Positions 1-6,733 of a stretch of DNA of 10,041 nucleotides are shown piece after piece. The notes under the pieces are model-generated. The model was not told where the DNA came from. It saw only the letters and a program-made list of their open reading frames with translations, and did no database searches. Positions within the stretch are counted from its first letter, which is position 1, and the number at the start of each line of letters is the position of its first letter. The translations under genes and the position numbers were made by a program. Source of the DNA: DSQQ01 sp964443075 (lineage in GTDB: Bacteria > Chloroflexota > Anaerolineae > 4572-78 > J111); the NCBI GenBank assembly GCA_964443075.1, contig CAYUCB010000278.1, positions 1-10,041 on the forward strand, given 5' to 3'.

Positions 1-1813
1 TACTATTGTAAGTATGAGGGTTGACGGCCATATTGGTGCTATATTTGAAGGGGCGGATACCTGGACCGGTGATAGACTCACCCAGAGCATAGGTGCCGAT
101 AGCGCGCCCCACCGGCCCGCTGTCTCCGGCTTTAGCGGTTAAGACCAAGGCCAGCCAATCGCTCCAGCCTTCGCCCATTTGTTCGTCATTATCCAAGCAA
201 CTGCTGTTACTGGGGCCGCCCGTCAAACGGGTAGAGATTCCATGACCGTATTCATGCACAATAATACCGGCATCCAAGTCGCCATCTAACTCTGGGTTGG
301 CGATATTCCAGAGAAACATCTGCATCCGAGGATTGCTACCATCAGGGGGAGTGCCAAAGTTGGCATTATTTCGTTTGCCTGCTTCGGCCCCATCTTGCGC
401 CTCGGCGAAAACATAATCACTGCCCGTGCCGCCATGGCCATAATTATTTTCTTGAAAATTGCCGGCAGCCTCGTTAAAATCGTACTGATAGAACACATCA
501 TGGATGATATTGTTCCAGTAGAACAGATTTGTGACTGCGGCGGGGCGGTAGGTGTTGGGTGATTGGCTCAAATTAAGAGGAAAATCAAAATTTAAGCCCG
601 CGCCACCGTCAGGGCTAGAACTGGCATCAGGGTTATCATTATCATCTACATCGGTATAAGCATGAACATTATTGCCCTGAGTCGTGGTAAATTCGGCCCC
701 GGCCGCCCCGTTGGTATCGTGCCAACCAAACGGTGAGGCGGTGACATTGGCCGGATTAGTCACCAGCGTGCGGCCATCTGCCGGGGGGGCGGGTGAAGTG
801 TGGTTTGGGCTTTCCAGTGGCATAGGGTATACCCGGTAGCCATCGGGTTGCAAATAAGGGATCGTCAGCAATGGCTCGGTGGGGTTGGTCTTGGGGCCGA
901 AAGTAGCGGGTGACTCTTGGGGGGAAGAAGGGTCTGCCTGGACTGGTCCCCAAGTATCATTCACAATCCAGTCATTTTGAGAGAGCACCTCTCCCGTGGT
1001 GGCGTCTACCCGTAGGTTCCACCAATTGTCGGTGTTGAGCAGGTTGATAACCATATTCCAGGCCAGACGGGTTCTCTTGGTCTCAGGTTGATACATAAGT
1101 TTGACCGGAATATCATCACTAGAAATGCCGCCATCACTCAAGATGACTTCCTGAGCTGGCCCGCCGATATTATTCTGGACAGTCAGAGGAGCGGTGAGCG
1201 TTAGCCCCAGATGTTGTGCGGCCCGGCCAACGGCCTCGCTGGCCGAGATAGTAGGAGTCGTAGTGTTAACCGAATTTTGTAAATCGGAAACAAAACGATT
1301 ACCGATATTCAATACCCGGCCATCGGCAGTAATATTAATATTGATATCGCCATTAAATACTTCGATACCGTCGAGTCGTTGGCGGAAGTAAAGATGAGTA
1401 ACCCCGGTATGTGGGCTGATATACTGGTCTTTGACCACTATTTCGGCCAAATCAGCCTCGGTCAGGCCCAGCTCTTTGCGATTCTGATAAAGGTAATCCA
1501 GGGCAATATCTAATGGATCACCGGCCGTGGGGCTGGTTAGAAAGCCGGTATAGGGTTGAGAACTCTTTAACCATAGACTTTCGGCAGACGGGCCTTGTGG
1601 CAAGGGGTAAAAAATGGATTGAACAGGGGCGGCCGCATTAGCTACCGTTACAACAGGGGCTGTCATCTGCGGGAGGGTAGCTATTAAACCAATGAAAAGA
1701 ACTACCCCTAAAATCAGACTCGCGCCCCAATCCCTCTTAGATGAAGATATCAAGCCGGAGGAGCGCCTCTGAGATTTTTTAATAGTTCGGAATACAGAGA
1801 TTATTTTGAACAT
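1..1813 (-). CDS. Secreted M36 (fungalysin-family) zinc metallopeptidase, C-terminally cut by window edge
   Basis: The frame is open from an ATG at 1813 to the window edge (604 residues), with AAGGAG five bases upstream of the start. Residues 1-30 are basic, 31-47 are hydrophobic (ASLILGVVLFIGLIATL) and an ANA-A site near 58-61 suits signal peptidase, so export is likely. Residues about 110-165 match the FTP propeptide domain, and about 195-280 look like a second PepSY-like propeptide segment. The catalytic part begins near 365 and contains NNIIHDVFYQYDF, typical of M36. The zinc site is visible as HEYGH at 520-524 with GEGWSD downstream, giving presumed ligands H520, H524 and E548 and catalytic E521. 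The spacing between them fits fungalysins. The family makes secreted proenzymes that digest extracellular protein. The rest of the catalytic domain and any sorting or adhesion domains lie outside the window. Confidence 0.93.
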   Translation of the reverse strand, partial: MFKIISVFRTIKKSQRRSSGLISSSKRDWGASLILGVVLFIGLIATLPQMTAPVVTVANAAAPVQSIFYPLPQGPSAESLWLKSSQPYTGFLTSPTAGDPLDIALDYLYQNRKELGLTEADLAEIVVKDQYISPHTGVTHLYFRQRLDGIEVFNGDININITADGRVLNIGNRFVSDLQNSVNTTTPTISASEAVGRAAQHLGLTLTAPLTVQNNIGGPAQEVILSDGGISSDDIPVKLMYQPETKRTRLAWNMVINLLNTDNWWNLRVDATTGEVLSQNDWIVNDTWGPVQADPSSPQESPATFGPKTNPTEPLLTIPYLQPDGYRVYPMPLESPNHTSPAPPADGRTLVTNPANVTASPFGWHDTNGAAGAEFTTTQGNNVHAYTDVDDNDNPDASSSPDGGAGLNFDFPLNLSQSPNTYRPAAVTNLFYWNNIIHDVFYQYDFNEAAGNFQENNYGHGGTGSDYVFAEAQDGAEAGKRNNANFGTPPDGSNPRMQMFLWNIANPELDGDLDAGIIVHEYGHGISTRLTGGPSNSSCLDNDEQMGEGWSDWLALVLTAKAGDSGPVGRAIGTYALGESITGPGIRPFKYSTNMAVNPHTYNS

Positions 1814-2053
1814 GGTTTCTCCTTGGCTGATATAAATTTAAAAAAATGTTAGAGAGTTGTTTTATTGAGAAAACTCTAAAGCCTGTATCCAGAGAGTAGA
1901 TTTTGCTGCTACTGAAACAGAATTACGTTGCACAAGTCATTGTGAGGGATGATTAAATTTTATAAAAGCTGGATGTTTTGGGTAGAAATTGGACTTTTAG
2001 CGTAAATGTGGAACAGCCGCTAAATGGCCTAAAATTGCGGGTGAGTTGAGACA

Positions 2054-2075
2054 TTAATCAAGCCGGGCTGATTAA
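2054..2075. promoter_or_regulatory. 22-bp quasi-palindrome, possible operator
   Basis: TTAATCA at 2054-2060 is perfectly mirrored by TGATTAA at 2069-2075 around the GC-rich centre AGCCGGGC. The symmetry nearly continues through the centre (AGCC against GGC), which suits a dimeric DNA-binding protein better than an RNA hairpin. It lies about 240 bp upstream of the protease start and about 105 bp beyond the moaA stop. Its role is unknown. Confidence 0.35.
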
Positions 2076-2120
2076 ACCTAAGCTTTAATAATAGCATACT
2101 TGTTGTAATCTGCCAAAGGG

Positions 2121-2135
2121 TTTTCTCGGGCAAAT
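2121..2135. repeat. 15-bp direct repeat, copy 1
   Basis: The 15-mer TTTTCTCGGGCAAAT occurs here and again, identical and in the same orientation, at 4021-4035 just upstream of the regulator start. This copy lies beyond the moaA stop codon. Confidence 0.5.
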
Positions 2136-2140
2136 GAGAG

Positions 2141-2156
2141 GCGAATAGTTATTCGC
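2141..2156 (-). terminator. Small hairpin after moaA, weak terminator candidate
   Basis: GCGAAT and ATTCGC arms form a six-base stem with a four-base loop about 25 bp past the moaA stop. No clear T-run follows on the minus strand, so Rho-independent termination is doubtful. Confidence 0.25.
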
Positions 2157-2179
2157 GTCCTATGCCGCAAACTCAAAAC

Positions 2180-3160
2180 TTAGCCCCCAATCTGGCTCAT
2201 CGTCCGGGCTTCGGGGTGCAGGCCGCGTTTGAGGGCGTGCCCCACCGGCTTGGCTCGGATGGCCCGTTCAAAAAGGGCCACTAAATCGGCGTGACTACCG
2301 CCCTGGCGCAGGGTATCTCTAAAATTGATTTCGCCATCCACCAGCAGGCACATGCGCAGCCGGCCATCGGCGGTGAGGCGCATGCGGTTACAATCATCAC
2401 AGTAAGGATTGCTAACCGGACTGATAAAACCGACCGTGCCCTCTGAACCCGCCAGCCGGTAAGTTCGGGCTTCGCCATCCAATTGACCGTTATTAATTTC
2501 AAACAAGGGGCCAAGTTCGGCTTCAATCCGGCTTTTTACTTCATCGCTGGAAACGTAATGGTCCAGTTGAATTTCGGTGGGGCCGGCAAAAGGCATCAAC
2601 TCGATAAAGCGAATCTGCCAGGGTTTTTGCAACGTTAGCCGGGCCAGGTCAACCGCCGCCTCATCGTTGTAGCCCCGCGTAATCACGGCGTTGAGTTTGA
2701 GGGGGGCCAACCCCGCTTTTTCGGCCGCTTCAATCCCGGCCCATGCTTTGGGATAACTGCCCAACCGCATAATTTGGGACAGGCTGTGGTTATTCAACGA
2801 GTCGACATGAATGTTGACCCGCTTTAGCCCGGCCTGTTTCAATTGGGGGGCCAGGTAGGGTAAGCGATAGCCGTTGGTGGTCATCACTACCTGCTCCAGA
2901 CCGTCAATCTTGGTCAGCCGGGCGACAATTTCTACAATATCCTGGCGCAAAGTGGGTTCGCCGCCGGTTAGCCGGACTTTATTAAAGCCCGCCGCCACCG
3001 CCGCCCGAACCACCCGTTCCAGTTCGACGGCGGTGAGCAGTTCCGGGTTGGGCACAAAGGTTAGCCCATGCATGGGCATACAGTAAACGCAGCGCAGATT
3101 GCAGCGGTCAGTTAGAGAAAGACGCAGGTAGTTGATTTCGCGGCCAAAGCCATCCTTCAT
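2180..3160 (-). CDS. moaA: GTP 3',8-cyclase MoaA, molybdenum cofactor biosynthesis
   Basis: MoaA is a cytoplasmic radical-SAM enzyme that rearranges GTP to 3',8-cyclo-7,8-dihydro-GTP, the first step of molybdopterin synthesis (with MoaC). I use the ATG at 3160 (326 residues) because AAGGA lies seven bases upstream and the length matches typical MoaA. An in-frame ATG ten codons earlier (3190) has no good ribosome site. The N-terminal radical-SAM cluster motif CX3CX2C is C20, C24 and C27, followed by GGEPT at 66-70 for SAM binding. The C-terminal cluster motif CX2CX13C (PYCDDCNRMR onward) is present. The protein ends in the Gly-Gly tail that MoaA needs for activity. No other Moco gene is visible nearby. 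It follows the regulator gene on the same strand after a 215-bp gap with hairpins, so joint transcription is uncertain. Confidence 0.96.
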   Translation of the reverse strand: MKDGFGREINYLRLSLTDRCNLRCVYCMPMHGLTFVPNPELLTAVELERVVRAAVAAGFNKVRLTGGEPTLRQDIVEIVARLTKIDGLEQVVMTTNGYRLPYLAPQLKQAGLKRVNIHVDSLNNHSLSQIMRLGSYPKAWAGIEAAEKAGLAPLKLNAVITRGYNDEAAVDLARLTLQKPWQIRFIELMPFAGPTEIQLDHYVSSDEVKSRIEAELGPLFEINNGQLDGEARTYRLAGSEGTVGFISPVSNPYCDDCNRMRLTADGRLRMCLLVDGEINFRDTLRQGGSHADLVALFERAIRAKPVGHALKRGLHPEARTMSQIGG

Positions 3161-3167
3161 TGGATAA

Positions 3168-3172
3168 TCCTT
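3168..3172 (-). promoter_or_regulatory. Ribosome binding site deciding the moaA start
   Basis: AAGGA on the minus strand, seven bases before the ATG at 3160. It supports this start over the upstream ATG at 3190. Confidence 0.7.
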
Positions 3173-3218
3173 TTTGCTAAATAGATGCAAACCATTTTGG
3201 GCCGAGATTTGGCGATTA

Positions 3219-3247
3219 GGGGATGTTTTTCTTTGTTTTTAATCCCC
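3219..3247 (-). repeat. Stem-loop in the moaA upstream region
   Basis: GGGGAT (3219-3224) pairs with ATCCCC (3242-3247) around a 17-base homopurine/homopyrimidine-like loop (T-rich on plus, A-rich on minus). It sits about 60-90 bp upstream of the moaA start. It could be a leader structure. It does not resemble the much larger Moco riboswitch. Confidence 0.3.
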
Positions 3248-3304
3248 CAATTCCGGCGAAAACTTTATCAACCGATATGCCAGTTAAGCATAACCCTGTT
3301 GAAT

Positions 3305-3339
3305 AAAAAGCCGGTCATCGCTGGCCGGGGGCTATTTTT
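3305..3339 (-). terminator. Hairpin with T-tract, possible intrinsic terminator of the regulator gene
   Basis: On the minus strand an A-rich flank and AGCC-ccc-GG arm pairs with CCGGCT followed by TTTTT, with a ten-base loop and a three-base bulge. The stem is short and imperfect. Because both flanks are A/T runs it could work in either direction. It lies 37-71 bp past the regulator stop. Confidence 0.4.
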
Positions 3340-3346
3340 CAATCGG

Positions 3347-3374
3347 GGGCGGGTGTGTTACAATAGGCCCGCCC
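3347..3374 (-). terminator. GC-rich hairpin right after the regulator stop codon
   Basis: GGGCGGG (3347-3353) and CCCGCCC (3368-3374) form a perfect seven-base stem around 14 bases, starting two bases after the regulator stop codon. It lacks an immediate T-run on the minus strand. It may act with the weaker hairpin downstream or protect the 3' end of the mRNA. Confidence 0.4.
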
Positions 3375-3375
3375 T

Positions 3376-4017
3376 TCAAGCTGGGTCAAGCACCAATTCA
3401 ATCGGCTTGGATAGGCGGTAGGTGCAGTGGCCATCATCGTTGGCCAGGCAAGCCACGCGTGAAGGGGTGGTATCCAGCATCGAGCTAATAATTTGCCGGT
3501 CTAACAGGCAAACTTCAGCGTGATGCCGGGCAATCTGCCGGTAGGGGCAAGAATAAGCGTGGATAAAGTAGCCCTCTGCTCGAACCTCCCAATCTACCAC
3601 AAACCCTTTTTGGCTTAAAAAGGCCACCACTTCATCCAGCCGCTCTTCAAAATTCTGGTTAGGTTTGGGGGCGGGCGCTTCGCTGGCCAGGCGTTGGGCA
3701 ATATTGTAAAAAATTTCTGCCACCCCCCGCTGGCCTAATTGCTGACTCAGTTCGGCCAGCAGGTAATCGGTCAGGGCGTAGTAATCTACCGGAAAAAGCT
3801 CATCGGCCGCTGCGGTAAGCTGGTAAATTTGCGAAGGCCGCCCGGGGCCGCTCTGCCGGCGCATAACCGAAGCGGTAATCAAACTCTCGCCTTGCAGTAC
3901 ATTCAGGTGATGCCGCACCGCCATCGGGGTTAAATTAACCGCGGCGGCCAATTCCTCAACCGTTGCCTGCCCTTTTTCTTTTAAAAACTCAATAATTTGT
4001 TGACGGGTGACTTGCAT
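3376..4017 (-). CDS. Winged-helix regulator with Cys-rich C-terminus (SufR-like, COG2345 type)
   Basis: This is a predicted 213-residue cytoplasmic transcription factor. Residues 3-66 form a DeoR/ArsR-type winged helix: QQIIEFLKEKGQATVEELA, then the recognition region LTPMAVRHHLNVLQ, then a GPGRPSQIY wing. The C-terminal half carries C157, C170, C190 and C198, starting in YSCPYR with H165 and H166 between the first two. In the related SufR and COG2345 proteins this arrangement binds an Fe-S cluster; the first spacing (CX12C) matches and the later ones differ from cyanobacterial SufR. The frame stays open to a TTG at 4062. I prefer the ATG at 4017 because a good promoter overlaps 4034-4062 and a GAGAAA element precedes this ATG. 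It is divergent from the nuo operon, so it may regulate that operon, itself or both. The ligand is not shown by the sequence. Confidence 0.85.
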   Translation of the reverse strand: MQVTRQQIIEFLKEKGQATVEELAAAVNLTPMAVRHHLNVLQGESLITASVMRRQSGPGRPSQIYQLTAAADELFPVDYYALTDYLLAELSQQLGQRGVAEIFYNIAQRLASEAPAPKPNQNFEERLDEVVAFLSQKGFVVDWEVRAEGYFIHAYSCPYRQIARHHAEVCLLDRQIISSMLDTTPSRVACLANDDGHCTYRLSKPIELVLDPA

Positions 4018-4020
4018 AAA

Positions 4021-4035
4021 TTTTCTCGGGCAAAT
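4021..4035. repeat. 15-bp direct repeat, copy 2
   Basis: Identical to 2121-2135. This copy lies between the regulator's -10 box and its start codon and includes its weak ribosome binding site, so it could be an autoregulatory site or an mRNA element. Confidence 0.5.
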
Positions 4036-4062
4036 TTTACCACAAAGGGCTGATTCAAGCAA
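4034..4062 (-). promoter_or_regulatory. Predicted promoter of the Cys-rich regulator
   Basis: On the minus strand TTGCTT (4062-4057) is followed after exactly 17 bases by TAAAAT (4039-4034), preceded by TGG as an extended -10. The predicted transcript would have a very short leader (roughly ten bases) before the ATG at 4017. Confidence 0.55.
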
Positions 4063-4064
4063 TC

Positions 4065-4104
4065 TTTATTATAATAAAAATTATATTAATTATCAAAAAT
4101 AATT
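4065..4104. promoter_or_regulatory. AT-rich palindromes between the divergent promoters
   Basis: TTTATTATAATAAA at 4065-4078 is a perfect 14-bp palindrome. AATTAT (4088-4093) and ATAATT (4099-4104) form a second inverted repeat that reaches the -35 box of the nuo promoter. The tract could be an UP element, a regulator site, or simply AT-rich sequence in which palindromes arise by chance. Confidence 0.35.
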
Positions 4105-4132
4105 GACAGAGCCTAACTCTCTATGGTATAGT
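4103..4132 (+). promoter_or_regulatory. Predicted sigma-70-type promoter of the nuoBCD operon
   Basis: TTGACA at 4103-4108 is a consensus -35 box. TATAGT at 4127-4132 is the -10 box after an 18-bp spacer, with TGG just before it as an extended -10. An AT-rich tract lies upstream. Transcription should start near 4139, giving a leader of about 120 bases before the nuoBCD start. Confidence 0.75.
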
Positions 4133-4135
4133 TAG
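4113..4135. promoter_or_regulatory. Inverted repeat over the nuo -10 box, operator candidate
   Basis: CTAACT (4113-4118) and AGTTAG (4130-4135) are perfect mirror arms 11 bases apart. They cover most of the promoter spacer and the -10 box. A protein bound here would block RNA polymerase, and the divergent regulator is the obvious candidate. The match is only six bases per arm. Confidence 0.45.
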
Positions 4136-4170
4136 CCCGTGAAAAAAGAGACAAGAATCTGCTAATGAAA

Positions 4171-4235
4171 AGTAATCAGTGGACAGTGGTTAGTTATCAG
4201 TAATCAGTTCAACTGACAACTAATTACTGGTTACT
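4171..4235 (+). repeat. Long imperfect hairpin in the nuo leader, attenuator-like or MITE-like
   Basis: Outer arms AGTAATCAGT (4171-4180) and ACTGGTTACT (4226-4235) pair fully in RNA if one G-U is allowed. Inner arms 4190-4201 (TTAGTTATCAGT) and 4212-4223 (ACTGACAACTAA) pair with one mismatch around a ten-base loop. AGTAATCAGT is repeated directly at 4199-4208. The hairpin is followed by ATTTTT (4236-4241) and then at once by the ribosome binding site. It could fold as an attenuator or occlude translation, or be a remnant of a dispersed small repeat. Confidence 0.5.
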
Positions 4236-4242
4236 ATTTTTG

Positions 4243-4250
4243 AAGGAGGA
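4243..4250 (+). promoter_or_regulatory. Strong Shine-Dalgarno sequence of nuoBCD
   Basis: AAGGAGGA ends 11 bases before the ATG at 4262. It is nearly the full anti-16S complement and fixes the start of the fused gene. Confidence 0.8.
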
Positions 4251-4261
4251 TCAGCGACGAT

Positions 4262-6733
4262 ATGACTGTAGAAGCGCCCCCAACCAATGGCCAGGAAATT
4301 GAAGTTCCCCAGGAATTAAAACAAAACATTTTTTTAACCAAACTGGATGACGTATATAACTGGGGTCGGGCGTACTCGCTGTGGCCGCTCACCTTTGGCC
4401 TGGCCTGCTGCGCCATTGAAATGATTGCCACTGGCGCGGCCCGTTACGACCAGGATCGTTTTGGTGCGGCCCTGTACCGGGCTACCCCCCGCCAGGCCGA
4501 TATGATGATTGTCTCCGGTACCGTAACCAAAAAAATGGTGCCGCAGATTGTGCGCATTTACAACCAGATGCCGGAGCCAAAATACGTTATTAGTATGGGC
4601 GCTTGCGCCAGCGGTGGCGGCCCGTTTAAAGAAGGGTACAACGTGGTTTCTGGGATTGATAAATATATTCCGGTTGACGTGTATGTGCCCGGCTGCCCGC
4701 CGACCCCCCAGGCGCTGCTTCACGGCATTATCAAACTGCAAGAGAAAATCCAGAGTCAATCGCTGCGCGATGTGCCCTGGTATAAAAAAGAGGCCCTCAA
4801 CGAATCGATTCCGGTGCCCCTCCTCGGCCCCGATATTATTGACCCGCGCCAGTTACCGCTGATTAAAGCCGAAATGGCTCGGGTGCGTCAAGGTAGTGGC
4901 CCGGCCGCCGACACCGGCCCCAAAGTGCGCCCCAAACGGGTGGTCAAACCGCCCAAAACCCCCACCTGGGATATTACCCCCACCGAACAAGCCACCGCCC
5001 TGGCTCAAGCCATCAACGAGGGGTTGCAGGCTCAGGCCGCTACCGCCGAGGCCGACACCTTGATTGTCGCCCCCCAACATTTGCTGGCTTTTGGGCAATA
5101 CGTGCGCGACCAGTTGGGTTATGAACTTCTTAGCAATGTCACCGGTGTAGATTACATGGGCCGCGACCCCAACCATCGTTTTGAGGTGGTTTACCATGCC
5201 TACAGCCTGAGCCAGCCGGAGAAACCGGTGCTGGTTTTTAAAGCCCGTGCCGCCGAGTCCAACCCGGAACTGCCCTCGCTCTACAGCCTGTGGAAAACCT
5301 GCTATCTGCAAGAGCGCGAAATTTATGACCTATACGGCATCAACTTTACCGGCCACCCTAACATGAAACGCATTTTGCTCTGGGATGACTTTTACGGTCA
5401 CCCCATGCGCAAGGATTACGAAGAAGCTTATTATGAAGAGCCGGTGAAACCCTTTACCAGTCGCTGGCCGGGCGGCCACCACGAGCGGATTGAAACTCAA
5501 AATCCCTTTGCTCACAATATTGTCTACCCTAAAGATTGGGATGTAGATAAGTGGAAACCCCATGAAGGGGAAGATTATTTACAACACATTATTGACGCCC
5601 GCGACCTGAAAGATGAGTTGGATTTTGAAAGCGACCGCATTGTCATTAACCTGGGACCACACCACCCCAGCACGCACGGCGTCTTTCGCATGGTCGTCAC
5701 CCTGGAAGGCGAAACTATTGTTGACTTGGAGCCGGTGCTGGGCTACCTGCATCGCAACCACGAGAAAATCGGCGAGCGCAACGGCTGGTTGATGAATATG
5801 CCCTTTACTGACCGGCTGGATTATTTCAACTCGATGCAGAACAACCTGGGTTACGCTCTGGCCGTAGAAAAATTGGCCGGCATCCCCGTGCCGGAGCGGG
5901 CCGAATACATCCGCGTGATTATGGTTGAGTTGAACCGGGTTTTTAGCCACATTTCCCTGGTGGGCTTTTTGATGAACGACCTGGGCGCGCTGGCGACCCC
6001 CCTCTTCTACGCCTTTGAAGCCCGCGAGCGCATCCTCGACCTGTTTGAAGAAGCCAGCGGTTCACGGATGATGTGCAATTACATGCGTTTTGGCGGCGTC
6101 ATTTACGATATTAGCGAAGACTGGCTGGTGCGCGCCCAAAAAGCTTCCGGGATGCTGGCCCAAGCACTCGATGAGATGGATCGCCTGGTGACCGGCAACG
6201 AGATTGTCATCTCCCGCACCAAAGATGTCGGCTACATGTCGGCCCAGGATTTGATTAGCCACGGCGTAACCGGCCCCATGCTGCGGGCCGCCGGGGTAAA
6301 GTACGACATCCGCAAAGTAGAACCGTACAGCATTTATGACCGCTTTGATTTTGACATCCCCACCCAAACCGACAGCGACGTTTTCAGCCGCTTTTACCAG
6401 CGCATCCTGGAAGCCCGTGAAAGCCTTAAAATTTTGGAGCAAGCCTTTAGGGGCATCAAAAATACCCCACCGGGCGATATTATGGGTGGCAAAGCCAACT
6501 ATACCGTGCGTGTCCCCGCCGGCGAGGCGTATGCCCGCATTGAACACTCTAAAGGTGAACTGGGTTACTACATCGTCAGCAATGGGTCGGGCAACCCCTG
6601 GCGCTACCGGGTGCGCGCTCCTTCTTACATTAACCTCAACGCTCTGGCCGATATGTGCAAAGGCGGCAAAGTGGCCGATACTATTGTCACCCTGGGCGCA
6701 ATAGATATTGTTTTAGGGGAGGTAGACCGCTAA
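4262..6733 (+). CDS. nuoBCD: NADH-quinone oxidoreductase fused subunits B-C-D (complex I)
   Basis: One uninterrupted 823-residue frame joins three subunits of the complex I peripheral arm, which passes electrons through cluster N2 to quinone at the membrane face. Residues about 30-175 are NuoB, with cluster N2 ligands C49, C50, C115 and C145 in FGLACCAIEM, MGACAS and PGCPP. Residues about 195-258 are a basic, Pro-rich linker (KVRPKRVVKPPKTPT). Residues about 260-390 are NuoC, with EREIYDLYGINFTGHP and GHPMRKDY. Residues about 455-823 are NuoD, with GPHHPSTHGV, GYLHRNHEK, PFTDRLDY (Y521 the expected quinone-site tyrosine), GPMLRAAGVKYDIRK and the C-terminal GEVDR. All key residues are present, so the protein should be functional. 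C-D fusion is familiar from E. coli, but joining B as well is unusual. It is the first gene of the operon; no nuoA precedes it. Confidence 0.95.
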   Translation: MTVEAPPTNGQEIEVPQELKQNIFLTKLDDVYNWGRAYSLWPLTFGLACCAIEMIATGAARYDQDRFGAALYRATPRQADMMIVSGTVTKKMVPQIVRIYNQMPEPKYVISMGACASGGGPFKEGYNVVSGIDKYIPVDVYVPGCPPTPQALLHGIIKLQEKIQSQSLRDVPWYKKEALNESIPVPLLGPDIIDPRQLPLIKAEMARVRQGSGPAADTGPKVRPKRVVKPPKTPTWDITPTEQATALAQAINEGLQAQAATAEADTLIVAPQHLLAFGQYVRDQLGYELLSNVTGVDYMGRDPNHRFEVVYHAYSLSQPEKPVLVFKARAAESNPELPSLYSLWKTCYLQEREIYDLYGINFTGHPNMKRILLWDDFYGHPMRKDYEEAYYEEPVKPFTSRWPGGHHERIETQNPFAHNIVYPKDWDVDKWKPHEGEDYLQHIIDARDLKDELDFESDRIVINLGPHHPSTHGVFRMVVTLEGETIVDLEPVLGYLHRNHEKIGERNGWLMNMPFTDRLDYFNSMQNNLGYALAVEKLAGIPVPERAEYIRVIMVELNRVFSHISLVGFLMNDLGALATPLFYAFEARERILDLFEEASGSRMMCNYMRFGGVIYDISEDWLVRAQKASGMLAQALDEMDRLVTGNEIVISRTKDVGYMSAQDLISHGVTGPMLRAAGVKYDIRKVEPYSIYDRFDFDIPTQTDSDVFSRFYQRILEARESLKILEQAFRGIKNTPPGDIMGGKANYTVRVPAGEAYARIEHSKGELGYYIVSNGSGNPWRYRVRAPSYINLNALADMCKGGKVADTIVTLGAIDIVLGEVDR

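Larger units (their letters stand above)
1814..2179. other. 366-bp spacer between moaA and the M36 protease gene
   Basis: No convincing coding frame is present. The spacer is AT-rich next to the protease start and must hold the protease promoter, but I could not find a -35/-10 pair on the minus strand that I trust. It contains a 22-bp quasi-palindrome (2054-2075), a small hairpin (2141-2156), one copy of a 15-bp repeat (2121-2135), and a weak interrupted inverted repeat at 1849-1879 (TTAGAG and CTCTAA arms) inside the likely protease leader. AGAGAGT also occurs twice, 40 bp apart, at 1851 and 1891. Confidence 0.6.

Noticed and set aside
3161..3375. A molybdenum-cofactor riboswitch upstream of moaA
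   Set aside because: The spacer has short hairpins but is too small and lacks the multi-helix layout of the Moco RNA as far as I can fold it by eye.
3185..3421. Plus-strand 78-codon frame in the gap between moaA and the regulator
   Set aside because: It runs through the terminator-like hairpins and into the end of the regulator gene, has no convincing ribosome site and resembles no known protein. An extended -10-like TGTTACAAT at 3356-3364 lies far inside the frame, not upstream of its start.
4018..4062. A 15-residue N-terminal extension of the regulator from a TTG at 4062
   Set aside because: A good minus-strand promoter overlaps this stretch, so the extension would lie partly upstream of the transcript; the ATG at 4017 gives a normal winged-helix N-terminus.
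4853..6547. Minus-strand open frames opposite nuoBCD
   Set aside because: The plus-strand frame is fully explained by conserved complex I motifs; the opposite-strand translations show no recognisable domain.
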